64,000 bases of DNA from Zygaena filipendulae (taxonomy: Eukaryota > Arthropoda > Insecta > Lepidoptera > Zygaenidae), in the NCBI GenBank assembly GCA_907165275.2, contig OU015660.1, forward strand, positions 3,536,501-3,600,500. The letters are read 5' to 3'. The notes below the pieces were generated by a model. It did not search any database and was not told the origin of the DNA. It saw only the letters and a list, made by a program, of their open reading frames with translations. Every line of letters starts with the position of its first letter. Within the stretch, counting starts at the first letter, position 1. This document shows, in pieces, positions 20,613-34,400 of this stretch. The translations under genes and the position numbers were made by a program.

Positions 20613-23600
20613 ATAGTATATTATGCATACTCATAATGTGGTAAAGCGGTATGAAAGTCATCGTTATAAACAAAAGTTAGTTTTTATGCTAAGAGCGTGC
20701 AGTTCCTATTTGTAAAATAAAGTAAACGATTTAAAAAAATATTGTTTTTCGATCGATTCTCGTGCCCGTGGATGTTCAAAACTTATATTATTTTTCTCTT
20801 CATTCACATGCGCTGTGCGCACATCATTTTTCTGTTACGTATTTATGATATAGTTGAGGCTAAGTTTAGTGTAATGGTTAAAAAAATATTGGCATTTTTA
20901 TTTATACATATTATTAGCTAAATAAAATAAAAAACAACATGGTTGATTGCTTTTGCCTTTACGTCATGTATTGTATTGACTACTGTGATGCTAATAATTA
21001 TAATAAAATACACTTTAAAAATCGTACCTAGTTAAGTGCTTGAAAATTGAGATTACATTAATTTTTAAATGAATGTCGTATTCATTTACAGAAAAATTTT
21101 TCCTTGAAATGTGTCTAAATATCGTTTCAAACTTTATAGAAACTAGTATGGTTTTTGTTTTATATTTCTTGTAGATGGTAAATAATATGTACAATTGCAT
21201 AATTATGGCATGCAGATGAACCTAAAATCCTACACAACTTACGTTAACTTGGCAAGTTGGCATATCGCCAGATTGGGGAGTCTAGCATTTCGGCTTTAAG
21301 AGGGGATCGAGAAAATCAATACCTGACGGAAGTTACTTTTGGATTTACCGGTATGCCTAGACGTCCCCTTCCCTGTTATATCATACCTGACTCTCTCACT
21401 GAGCTTAGTCCCTATGTTAATATTTATTCATTAAGAACAGTATATTTAATATATCAAGTCATAGTAATTAAATTAAACTACGTTTCTATATTTTCATCCA
21501 ATTGTGCCATTATTAACTTTTGTACTTACTTAAAATCTTAAAAATATTTGCAAGATTGAATCTTGCCCAAAAAAAAAAAAGAATTACATAGAAAACACTT
21601 CCCTATTTTTCGTTCAAAGTTAGTTTTAAAGAACATACTCATAAATGTGATAGTAAAAATATAGAAAATGGAAAATTAAAAAAAAAAGCTTGTACTTGGC
21701 GTTTAATATTACGATTATAACTAGTTGGTAAGGCTGATATGATAACTGTTTTCACAGATTTTATCTTTACTGGTAGGTGTTAATTTTATTATTTAAAATA
21801 TAATATAATATATTTAGATTCTAATGAATATTTATTTCTTCTACATTAGGAAAAACATAAACCGAGGCCGATGTGAGGATTCGTATGTATTATTTTTCAA
21901 TCTTAGAACTGAATTGTTTTTCTATGTGATTGTACATATTTTGATTAATTTATGCCTTTAAACTACGTCAGTCATTTGGGTGACGTATGTACTATTGTGT
22001 TAACTGTAAGTTTCACGATTATAAAATGTTTAACTTGAAATATGTTAACTTTTAAAATAAGGTCTCGTCCAAAAGTAAAGCATTCAAAAGATAAACATTA
22101 ATTAATTTACATGAAATGAATATAAGTATAATTATTATTAACACGTCTAGAGACAAGGGATTTTAAGAGACTGTGAATGTTTAATGCATCGGTTTGAAAC
22201 CGCATAGTGAAAAAATACATCTACTTCAATATGGATGCATAATTTCAATTAAATATACGGTGCTTTAATTATGTCAGTGTGGTACATTTGTGATAATCGA
22301 ATTAGAAGGGAAACGAAATGATAAAGTTCATACTGTGTATGCCAAAGAGAATTTTTAAAGGAAAAGCAGGTGTGCTTTATTATAAAATTTGTAGGTAAAT
22401 GTTAAAAATACGAGTTCGAACGAATAATCATTATATATATGTAATATTCGATCCATTGATTCATGTATGAATAATGATCTGTGATTTATGTAGTACTTAT
22501 AAAACAAATACTTTTACTTTAGTTAAATTATCTATTTTTATCCGCTTTTGTTTTACAGAAAACTAAAACCGAGACTATCGTAGAATAACGTTGTATGCGA
22601 CATACGAAATCGGTGATAAGTGTTTAACTTGTAACCCAATAATGGTAAGTCACCGAATCGCCGCCGCTCGAATTTCCAACACCTAAGTGCTTGCTTTCAT
22701 TTTGTAAAAGGATATCCTGTGCGAAATTTCAAGATAGTAGACTATAGTGGACCCAGTGATTTGTATCAGTCAGTTACGATGCTGTTTTATAATTTAATAT
22801 AAGCACAGGCAGGCGTTAATAATATAAGTATAATACGACGTTTTACTACGATAGCGTTGATACGTTTTCTTCGAAATATTCAAATGTAATAAAATATTGG
22901 GACGCATTTGAAAAACCCTGATATATGCTTTTACGTGTTACAAAAATTAAATTATTATTATAATAAATAATTATTAATGTAACTCGTTTTTATTGTCACA
23001 ATATTATAGAACTAAAACAGGGATGTCCCTTTGCATGTTCCCGGCCAACGATATTATGCACCACGGAATAGATCTTAATATTAAGTTGCACATTTATTTT
23101 TACATCATTTAATTTAACATAAATACCTACCTAGTGCTATAAACATCACGCTCGGTCTATTTCATTCACGAAAAGTAATTTCGTTTACGTCCTATTTGAG
23201 ACTTTTTAGTAAGCTACAAGTATCCGTTTTAGCGAATATCATTGGCCCAGAAGTTTTTAAAAACATGTTTTTTGTTTTACAGTTGTCGTCTGTTAAAATA
23301 ACAAGTTTTCAGTTAACAGATAATTTTCAGTTTTTTTGTGGATGTTAATAATTTTGCTAATGTGCGCGTGTGTACGTGAAAATTTGATCATGCACGAGAT
23401 AGTTTTATAAAAAATGTTTTTTAATAAATTTCAATTCATTCTTTTCTTGTGCCAGAGTGGTGTTGTGCGATCCTTAGTGAGTTATTTCAATTTAGTGAAA
23501 ATTAAACTTAATCCAAGGAATTTTTGCTGGAAATTAAATGCATCGATCGATTCTTACATTTTTGGCAATTTTGGCATGATGAAAAATTCTTAAAAAGGGA

Positions 23601-24890
23601 TTTTGTTGTGCATTACGCTGGTTGTTTGGACACTTAAATTTCGTAGTGGTGGCTTTTTTATGTGAGCGTTGAATAGTACGAAATTTAGACCTTACTTAAA
23701 GTACATAAGGTAGATCTTTATACCTCTTCTAATTCCTACGGCAGCGTCTGCAAATTACTCAGAGAAAGAAAATTAAGATTGCGACTCCATACAATCTCAA
23801 TCCTTAAACTCCAGAGAAAAATAAATCTCCATGATTTAAAACTTCAATGTTCGGTATAATCAGCTAAATAAGTTTTAACGTCACTAATCGAGAGTTAATT
23901 GGTTTAATTGTTATTGTAATACGGGTGATTATCAATCCATCTTGGATATTTTATAAGGAAAATATGTAATTTTTCCACATCACAACGTGTGACATTGGTA
24001 TGTCCCGAAATTGCTCATGATGAAGGCGATTTTATAAATTGAACGCTCATTATATTTTGTTAATTCAAGACTGATACATGGAAAACGTTGTTTTTTTATT
24101 TTAATTTTATTTATTACATGTTTAGAAACACATGTTGTTATAATATTGTGTTAGTTTTAATAATTTATTGAAGGTTAGAAAAAAAAACCTTTGTATTTTT
24201 CATTCATCATTATTTGTGGTTTAGAACGTTTTAATTTGCTTATCATACCGAGCGGCACGAAAATTTGTTTTCGGGTAATTTGTATAGAGATAGAAGAATG
24301 AAATACAGTACTTATCGATGGCAGAAAGCGGAAATGTCGTATCTCGAAGTTATGACCGAAATGACTGTTACCTTTATAATTGAAAAAAAAAGCCGGCTAT
24401 GATTCCTGCAATAAAAAAAATTATGATACATAATCGTTAATTTTTTTCGAAACAGACCATTCGACGCGGCTTTTTATCGGTCAATAATATAGTAAGGTCA
24501 TTTTGGTGAATTTTCAAGATACGAAATTTCCGCTTTCTGCCGTCGTTATATAAAATTACATACAACGTTTATTTATTTATTTATTTAAGTACACACAAGT
24601 ATAATTAGAATAATAATTATATAAAAGTTTAAAATACTTTCCGTAAAAGCGATCATTATTCGGTAAAGGTAACAAATTTTTTTGTTAGTTTCACATGAAA
24701 GCTTTTTTTTTGTGATAATGAACTTCGAAAAATTATAATCAAATGTCTATTGATATTATTCTAATATATAAGTCCGTTGTGCCTCCATAACAATTTATTG
24801 AATTACTGTAATTCCGTTTGACATGTGTTTCGTATTTTTGTTTCTTCATGAAGTTTTATTGTATGTAATCTTTCCACAATAAAAACAAAT
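20613..24890 (+). other. JAZF1 3' UTR or intergenic, no coding sequence recognised
   Basis: The first AATAAA lies about 110 bases past the stop, near 20717. A strong CACAATAAAAAC near 24878-24889 lies just before the convergent 3' end of Vps16. The AT-rich stretch between has no supportable ORF. Part of it may be a long 3' UTR using the distal signal, but this cannot be shown here. Confidence 0.4.
24320..24541. mobile_element. MITE with GGCAGAAAGCGGAAAT inverted ends
   Basis: GGCAGAAAGCGGAAATGTCG then TATCTCGAA at the left is mirrored by TTCAAGATACGAAATTTCCG then CTTTCTGCC at the right, a TIR of about 28 bp with a few mismatches. The 220-bp interior is AT-rich and non-coding. Confidence 0.7.
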
Positions 24891-25421
24891 TGCAGTCATG
24901 GATATTCATTTTTATTTTATATAAACTCAATTTTATTATGAACCTACTCATTACTCCACAATTTGTACAGATCGGGTGGTGAAAACAAAATGTACTCAAT
25001 AATCATTCACCAAACGAACAAAAATTTGGTATCTAAGACTAGCTAGCTTTTTAGATAGTAGGTATAATACAAAAAAATACATTTGCAAGGAAAAAAATTG
25101 TCCAAGGTTAATATACATAGAGTTTAAAGTTAGGTAATTTTCCTTAAACTTTACTAAATTGTAATGGTGATATTGGTAGAACAATTTTTTAGGAAGTAGT
25201 CAGGTATATACGCTTGTTTAGAGCCTACTCAGAGGCATAAATAAGTAATAACATAGGTTTTATGTAATAAAAGTATCTTGTTATAAATCTAAATATACAA
25301 AATATAAACTCACTTAAATATCACTTGCTCTGATTTTAACAATCCAATATAGTCTCTCTAATGCGATATTAATATAATCTGTCGAAATAAATTATTTTAT
25401 GAATACTTAACCGCTGCTGGT

Positions 25422-28400
25422 TCACTTGACAGCGAGTTGTTGTAGAAGCGCGGCAATCCTCTCTCGCTTCATGACCTCCCGCAGCGGGCACTTGTTCAGT
25501 ACGTACAGCAAAGCGCTCTCGTCTCCCTGTTCGAACGCCACTTGCGCCGCCTCTTCGTAGAATCTGTAAGGGAGGCGGGCGGCTTCCTATTAGCGAACGC
25601 AATCGTAAAGCAAGTACGTATGGAAGTTTCAGTTTACTTCCTTGGACAAATGAAGTAGCGTATACAGACTGGAAACGTCGTGTCCAGCTCCAGACGATTA
25701 TTAGTCAATTCAAATCTTTAAACTGATAATATAGAGTCTATAACCTATCTAGTATCTATACTAATATTATAGAGGTCAAGTTTGTGAGTTTGTGCTGTTG
25801 TAGGGGGGTAATCTCTGGAACTACTAAACCGATATTGAAAATTCTTTCACTCGTAGAAGGATATTTTTTATCTCAAAATTCCCACGGGAACTCCGAAATT
25901 ACTCAGGGTGAAACCGCGGGATAGCTAGTTGCATATAAAATGAATAAAATTATTGTTCATCGTTTTACATGTGTGTTTAAAATGTATACTTTTATGGTAG
26001 GTTGTCCCAGGAAGAAAACTGGTCATTTTTGCACAAATTGGATATAATTATGAAATCCTTTTTGAATACTAAATACAATGTAGCAGAGTTCTTGAAAACG
26101 CAGGCCTAAATCCTTCCTAATACCCATTATAAAAACGAGCGTGTGTTTGTTACGCTTTCACGACTCGCGTACACGTCCAGGGTAGAGAATAGGAAATTTT
26201 CACCAAGGAATTCCTGCGGGAGTTAAAGATTGACGCGGGAAAAACAGCTAATAATGAAGAAGAGAAAATTATGTCAGAAATATTAGAGTATCCTGCTCTG
26301 TACTGCACGAGGGATTATTGTATGACACTATTGTTTGTTGATTTCTATTGTTAAGAAGTATATAGTATAAACCCACTCGGCTTTGACGTAATATTTGACT
26401 TTGATGTCGTCGCTGCACCGCGGCAAGTACTTGAGCGCCTCGTCGTTCATCCGGTGCTTGAGGCAGGCGTCGACGAACGGCTCGAAGCCGACCGGCGGTT
26501 TCTTCGATTTGGAGAACTTCTCCAACTCCGCCCATTCGTTCCTTTCGGCCATGGTTAGGATTCGCAGCCACCAGTATCTGGAACGAATATACCGTTTGAA
26601 CCAAAGAATACAGATTATAATAATGAAGCGACACTCCGCTTCCCACCAATTTCATGCCTCCTCATACCCCGCGAAAGTTTTTTGGTAAATTTCGAGGAAA
26701 GTTTGACACATATAACAATTATCCACTGACAGCTCGCTGCCAACCTTACGATACACACACGCACAACACGTGTACGTACCAGCTTTCTCTCTTTACTTGT
26801 GGGAAAGTACTCGAATCAGTTAATTTGTATGTAGAGCCACTGGACTGGTTTGAACACCCACGACCACAGAACAGATCAGAAGGTACATCAACATCAACTC
26901 AGTTAAGTATGGAAACAAATGAAAACCAGTGTCGCCGGGTGATTTCCGTACACAAAACTATTCACCGCGCACAAAAACACTCATTCAAACTTTCTAGTGC
27001 CCGGCTGGCTAGCTAGCACATTCGAGTTGATAAATCTGTCGGCAAGGACCTAACGGTGTGTTCTTAGAAAGAATAGAGAAAATGCTCAAAGAAGTGTTGG
27101 AGCCATTTAGCGGTTAGTACAGTGCAGGTACCTGCGGTCGGGCACGCGGTACTCGGCGCGCAGCTTGTCCGCCAGCCGCAGCTCGGCGCGCAGCAGCAGC
27201 CGGCGCACGGTCTCGTGCAGCGACAGCCCCGCGAAGCTCACCCCGTACGTCTCCTGCAGGCTCGCCTGCTGCTTGCACAGCTTGCGCGCCTCCTCGCACA
27301 CGCTCGCGCCTGAACACACGCACACGCACACACGCACACACGCACACACTGTATAACTGTGTAAACACAACATCAAAAATGTACCATCGTCAGTCGTTGA
27401 AACTTGAACTGACTTTTACCACCAAAGAATCCCTACTAATATTATACATGCGAAAGTAACTCTGTCTGTCTGTCTGTCTGTTACGCTTTCACGCCTTAAC
27501 GGCTCAACTGATCTTCACGAAATTTTGCATACACATTTTCAGGGATACACAAAATGACAACGGGTGCTTTTATTCCGCAATTCCCGCAGGAACTCCGAAA
27601 TTAACGCGGGTGAAACTGCATTTAATTTTAAACACTACACGTTGTCAGGGATACAGAAAAGGACATAGGGTACTTTTGTCCCAGAATTCCAGCCGAATCT
27701 CCAAAATTAACGCGGGCGAAACCGCGGGCAACAGCTAGTATAAATATATAAAGAAGCGACACTATTCACCTCCCACCAATTTCATGTCTCCTCATACCCC
27801 GCGAATGTTTCTTGGCAAATTCCGAGGAAAGTTAGTCGCAGTCATGTATTCTGCATCCCCCTGACAACGTGTATCGCATAAATAGTAAGAGTCTGTCCAG
27901 ATGATGCGTTTTCTCGCGCGTTGTCACTCGCTCGTTCCCGAGATACTAGAGCCACATAGATCCCATCCGGATGTTCTCGCGCGTAAAACGCTTGCAACGC
28001 GTCGGACTCTCGACTCGCCACGTCTGGACAAGCTCTAAGGATTGCTTTGATCGATCGTACCACTACACCAACTAACGGGGTGCCACGTACCGAGGTCGTT
28101 CTTGCCCTTCCGGTAGCACTCCCTGGCGGAGAGCAGCGCGGCGTCCGCGGAGGTGGCGGAGGCGGCGGCGGCGGCGGCGGCGGGCGCGCGCGCCAGCTGC
28201 AGCGCGTCGCGCACGTGCGTGGCCGCCTGCCCGCCGAAGTCGTCCTCCTGCACGAGCACCTGGCGCAGCGCCTCGCGGCTGTGGCGCGCGCACTGCTTCA
28301 CGTACAGCGCGTGCGCCAGCGGGTAGCTGCGGATCGTCAGCTGCCGGACACCGCGCACGCGCATCGTATACAACGTGTTAATGAATTAACTGAAAACTAG

Positions 28401-31400
28401 AAAGTTGTTTGCTCAGAGTGTTTCAATATAGGTTATATTTTTTCATTCTTACTAGCCCATGTCTAAATTATTTATAATACAATATTAAGCGCGTACGCCG
28501 CCCGCAGCGCAAAAATTCGAACCGGCAGGCGCGTAGCGCTTGGAATTTCGTAGATAGGTCACCTCCAAACTAATGTTGAATAACTTTTAAAGTATAAATT
28601 TTTTCAACATAAAATATATTTTAATCATATTATTGTTTATTTTTTTAAATGGGGTGTATCAGGTTTTCAGTTAATTTATTAACACGTATACCATGGCTCC
28701 ACTGCATTATCGCCGAGTACAGGCGATTATGCGCGAGCACGATTGTGTAGAGAGCATACTCGGCTGTACTCGCCGATCATCGTCTATGATCGCCTGCGAC
28801 TCGTGAATTGTCGGTTTTTCGGCACGCATCAAAGGGAATCGCTTGTGATCGCGTTGGGGTGTCCACATTATCGCCGATCACACCATCACGCGATCAACGA
28901 TCGTCGGCGATAATGTAGTGCAAGCATCACGTTTGGTTTGTTACAAGTTGCCACCACACAAGCTTACATTGTAGCTCAGTGTGCGATCAATTAGGTAGAT
29001 TTCGGGGTATGAAAATCAAAATTCTAATTAGTCAGTCAGAAAATAAAAAAATAATAGACACGTATTTTTTGCTTTTTGAAATTAATGAAAATATACTTAG
29101 ATAAAACGCGTTAAAGTGGGAGCTCGTGACGTCTAAGTATAAAATGTACCCAGGCGAGACGTCACGCAGAATTTCGACTCAATTTATCGGCATTATTTTT
29201 TGATTACGTAGAAAAAGGAAAAACGCGTCCAATATTTTTTATTAATCTACAAGACGGACTAAAAATTACAATTTAGTCATCTAGCCCATTGCCAATATCT
29301 ATAAGGCCATAGTTTACCTCGAACTCGTGTTTGCCCATATTCTCTTTGAGCTGCAGCAGCACGACGTGGACGAGGTCGGTGTCCCCGCTGGCGGTAGCCT
29401 TGCGCAGCGCCGAGGGGCCCTCGCCCAGCGCCAGCAGCAGCGGCACTTGCAGTTTACTGTGCGTTTCGTATTCGAGTATCTGAAACAATCAGTTTAAAAA
29501 AAACTACGTGGAAAATTTACTTTTATTTTAGAAAAAAAAAATTGTTCCTGCAGGAATTCCGAAACTCACGCGGGTGAAACCGCGGGGCACAGTTGGTCTA
29601 TACATTACTAATACTATAAAGGGGAGAGATTTGTTTTTGTTTGTTACGATTTAACTTACAAATTGATGGACCGACTTCAAAAGTTCTTTCACCATTAGAC
29701 TGCTACGTTATCCCTAAGTAATGTATACTATTTGATCGCATATTCGCCGTATTGGCGAGCAAACCGCAGTTTTAGTAGTAAAATTAAGTAAATCAAAATT
29801 AAATAAAAACTAAAAACAAAACTAAATCAAAGTTAGATCCCTAGTTGTCTACGGTGTTAAAGATCATGGATTGCCAACGCGACTTAGGGGGAAGGTCCCT
29901 TACTTTGATGGCGAGCGCCTTCCTCCCTTTGTCGGCGGCTTTCATAGCGATGGCCGCGTACGAGATGCCGGGCACGTTGCGCAGCTTCTCGCCTATCTCG
30001 CGGGCGGCGCTCTCGTTGTCCAGGTGCGGTTGGCTCACCTGGAATAAACATACCCTACGTGAACAAACTTAAATAGCATGTTTGCACGTAATAATTATTA
30101 CAACAACAGTATATCGAACACATAACAATATCATATTGCACTAGTTTTTAAGATCGACGACGACGATTACGATTGAAGGATCTTTTTAAATTTATTTTAA
30201 AATTAAAATAAAATCTATAACCAGCACTGGGTGTATCCGGACTTAGCTAATGCTGAGTTGGTGTCCCTTTCGGCAGAGCATGCAAGATACCAGTGCAGCA
30301 GTGGGTAAATAGATTAGGCACTTGTTTAATGTTTGTTTGTTTTTTCTTGTGTGACGATAGCAAATAGGTGTTTCTTTTACAAATGTTTCATTTATGGCGG
30401 GGAAAGCTGGAAATGGCCCAAACTAGAGACTACGTATTTTTTTCTTGTCCTTTGAACAAAATAATTTTAGTAAATGCAGATTTTCAATGATTTTTTTGGG
30501 TTAGATACGTAATTTTTTATAAATTTAAAACGTATATATCACTACGACACAGCTAGTAGTATATAATATAGTATAGTGGCCGACCTTATAGCAGGCCCAG
30601 TGCGAAAGCACGCGGGTCTGGCCGTCCTTTATCCGCAGGTAGGAGGCGATGTGCCCGGCGAGGCAGTGCAGCCGCCGCCATATCAGCCGGTCGAGCAGCA
30701 CGCGCTCGCCGAGATTCTGGACTCTGATCACTTCGAGTTAAGGAACAAAATGCATGTGACACAAAATAAAGTTTTAATGACCACACTGCACTGGTATCGC
30801 ATAGTGGACTAGCTAGAATAATAATAAAAATAGGAGCCCCTAGGGGCGTCGCTTGCAGTGTGGTCAGCTGCGATAGCATACTTATTAGTCCGTCAGTTAG
30901 AAAAAAATAAAAATAAATAATAGACAGTAGACACCCATATTTTGCTTTTTCGAATTAATGAAAATATACGTAGATGGGGGCTTGTGACGTCCTTAATCGA
31001 TATAAGCCCCGTATAAACTGTACCGGATAGTGACGTCACGCGGCATTTCGACTAATGTATCGCCCGTTATTTTATAATTACGTAAAAAAAGGAAAAATAC
31101 GTGTTCTATATTTTTGCTTATGCGTTACGATGTCGGATTACGGATCTGACATCGATACTTTGACGTCACTTTTGGACGTCCGCTGTGTGTGTGATAATTG
31201 CTATACGTGTATTTATATCGTCTCTGTGTGCGCAGCCCTGCCTGCACCAAAGCTACCGAACAAACGGCCGTATCGGAATGTTGATATCCAATAATTACAC
31301 TCGAAAATATCATGGATAAAGCATAACATAAGCGAAAAAATCAATAAATTTGTTAAAAATAAAATAGTTATAAACTGTTTAAAACGGAATTTTGTATGGC

Positions 31401-34400
31401 GGTTATAGGGCGCTACAAGCCGAGTGACGTCATAGGACTGTAGTGCTTTCCTTGTTTAACTTGAACTTTTACTAATACATAAAGTTTTATAAAATAATAA
31501 TAAAAATTAACACTAAAATTCCCAATTGGTGTCCTACAGTGTCCTACAGTGCACCGATGCCGATATAGCAACTAGCACTAGCAAGGATACTGCAGGAAGG
31601 TGAGCGGCACGGCGACGCGCGGCGCGCGCACCGCGTTGAGCACGCGCAGCCAGCGGCACGCGGCCACGTAGTGCTCGGCGAGCGGCGCGTCCAGCTGCGG
31701 CAGGAACGCCTTGCCGAACTGCGCGGCGCGCACCAGCTGCTTCTGCACGCGCGGCTCGAACTCGGCCGCGGCCGCGTCCACGCACTGCTGCACCGCCGTC
31801 GGCAGGTCCTCCTTCACCAGCCGCATGTACTCGTCCGCGCGGTGGGACTGTTTCTGCACGGCGCGCGGCGCACGGCGGTAAGCAACATTTTAACAAAAAA
31901 AATATAATTAAACCGACTTCGAGAGTTCCGAAACTATTCTGCATCCACATGAAAAAATGGGACCATTTCGGTATATGTATACTCTTTTAGAACAAAAAAG
32001 GGATTTTGCAAATCCGTCTATATAATATGACGGAGTTAGGCCCGATTAGACATATTAGCCGTCGATGCGCGCGTCTGTGTGATTGTGCCGTTTCGAAAGT
32101 TATACATAGTTTCATACTGCTTTACTGTGCGCTGGTGTAGTAGTACGTTGTGGATGGAACAACTTATTGTTACTATAAATGTGGATTTGTTCCGTTTTCA
32201 CGCTTTAAATACTTAACCTAATAATAATGATAATGAGATTTTGCATGCACGTTGTCAAGGGTTGAATATTTTTTATTCCAGAATGAGATAAAACCGCGGG
32301 GAACAGTTAGTATTATAAAAAATTAATGTGTTGCAAACCTCGAGGTAGGGCAAAACTCGAGAGCGGCTAGATATGTGAAAGTGTGGATGTTTGGATATTT
32401 GGATGTTTGTTACTCAATCACGCAAAAACGGCGGAACGGATGAAATTTGGCATGCACATTTTCAGGGGTACAGAGAAGGACATAGGGTACTTTTTATCGC
32501 GGAATTCCGGCGGGAACTTCAAAATTACCAATGGTGAAACCGCGGGGTACAGCTAGTACAATATATTCGTATCACTGACTTGGAACTGTTTGGAGGCCTC
32601 GAGCAGATAGGAGCCGGGCGCGACGCTGTTCAGCCGGAATATCTTCTCGACGACGGGCGGCACTTTCTGTATGAGCTCGTGCGCGCCCTCGGACACGACG
32701 CGCACGCAGTCCGGCTCGGCGATCACGTGGAAGGGCCCGTCGTACACCCACGACGCGCTGCTGCCCTTGCTGCCGTACACGCACATCGTGTCGCCCCAGT
32801 GGCCCACCACGGCCTGCGAGCCGCACCTGCCCACCGCACGGATCGTCATTACACAAAGGGTAATATACCCCTCTCATGCAGGCGTGGATCCAACCCCTTG
32901 AAAAGGTTGTGGGCACAGCCATCCGAAAACTGTTTTGTTTGCATATCACAATTCACAGCTTGAAAGCATATATCGCGTTCAGAATCACACACGGTTGTTT
33001 TTTTTTTACTAATTCATTTGATATACCTAACCTATCCTATCAACCTCAATTAGGGCTGTGGTCATGCCCACTGTGCCTATAAGACTGGATCCGCGCCTGC
33101 TCATATGCCCCTGTCGCACTTAGTATCCTAGTATCAATTTATGAAGAGTGAACACCTTTCACGAAGCGGTTTTGTATTTTGTCAAACCAGAATAAAATTG
33201 ACCCTCAAAGATTGCTAAAAATATAGCTTCGGAGTTCTCGCGGGAATTCAGGGATAAAAACTACCCTGCGTCGTTTTCTATAACCCCTGACAACGCGTAT
33301 GCAAAACTTCACGCGATTTCACCCGCGTTAACTGCGGAGTTCCTGCGAGAATTCCGGGATACAAAATAGTACGATATAAAGGATAAGGATATTGATATTA
33401 TACGAGAACCGGTATTTTAATATAAAATTTATGGCATTGACTGTTTCCCGCAAGCTATCCGGTATAGGTTGCGTAGTAGGGCTCGCGTCAGAGTGCGGCG
33501 AGTCACTCAGTTTGAGCCTACACCTTCACCACTACGTCGAGGCGGCGTGTGGGGAGACACAGGGTCGGAGGAGTGAGTGTCGCTTCACGGAGAGATATCA
33601 ATCAGACCGAAGAGGTTTCGGTCGTCCTTCGTTGCCCGAAGGATATGTTGGCGTCATAATATCAGTGACCAGCAGGCACAGTGACCAATCTCGCATGGTG
33701 TCAATAATGTGCAAACTACGGGAGAGTATACTGACCCAATATAGTGGCCAACTGAACACCGAGTATCGTTATTAATTTATTATATACTCTTAATATATTA
33801 ATAGTACTCTTTGACCGTACTCACCACACCAACTCCTTGGGTTGCTTTATGTATCCGGTGTCGATTTCGCAGTACTTGTGGGCGAGGTCGGACGAGCCCA
33901 GCCAGAGCAGCCCCGAGTCGGTGAACAGCGCCACGTGCCGCCCGTTCTGCGACGGCACCACGCTGAGAATCTGCGTGTACGGGCCCTTGACGTCCGGCCG
34001 CTGCAGATTACACCTAACTTTATAACCGACTTCCAAAAAGGAGGAGGTCCCTTTTATTATGCTTTTCATACGGGACAAGTTGCCATGTTATCTACGAGAG
34101 TAAAGGTCAAACGGTGAGAAGAGTTATGATTTTTTTTTTAAATAAATCGGCCTGATTCGAAGCTTTTGTTTATTGAGTAATATTATTTAAAGTACAAAAA
34201 AACGAACAAATATTTTTGGTCACCTAGATCGGTCAAATAACCCTATGTGCGCCGTAACAGCCCAGACTGCTGTCACCTCAAGGCAAGGCTCACGTGGCGG
34301 GGCGTGAGGAGGTACCAAGTTGGAGGGGGGAGAGTGTCGCTTCTTCACGTCTTAATAGCAAAGAATAGAGATTATATAAAGAAGCGACAAGCGGCACTCC

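Noticed and set aside
31534..31950. 138-residue minus-strand frame over a Vps16 exon
   Set aside because: It is the wrong frame of exon 31591-31853; the homologous frame is the shorter one containing QFGKAFLPQL.
33392..33775. 127-residue plus-strand frame
   Set aside because: It lies in a Vps16 intron on the opposite strand, starts in repeat sequence and has no recognisable domain.
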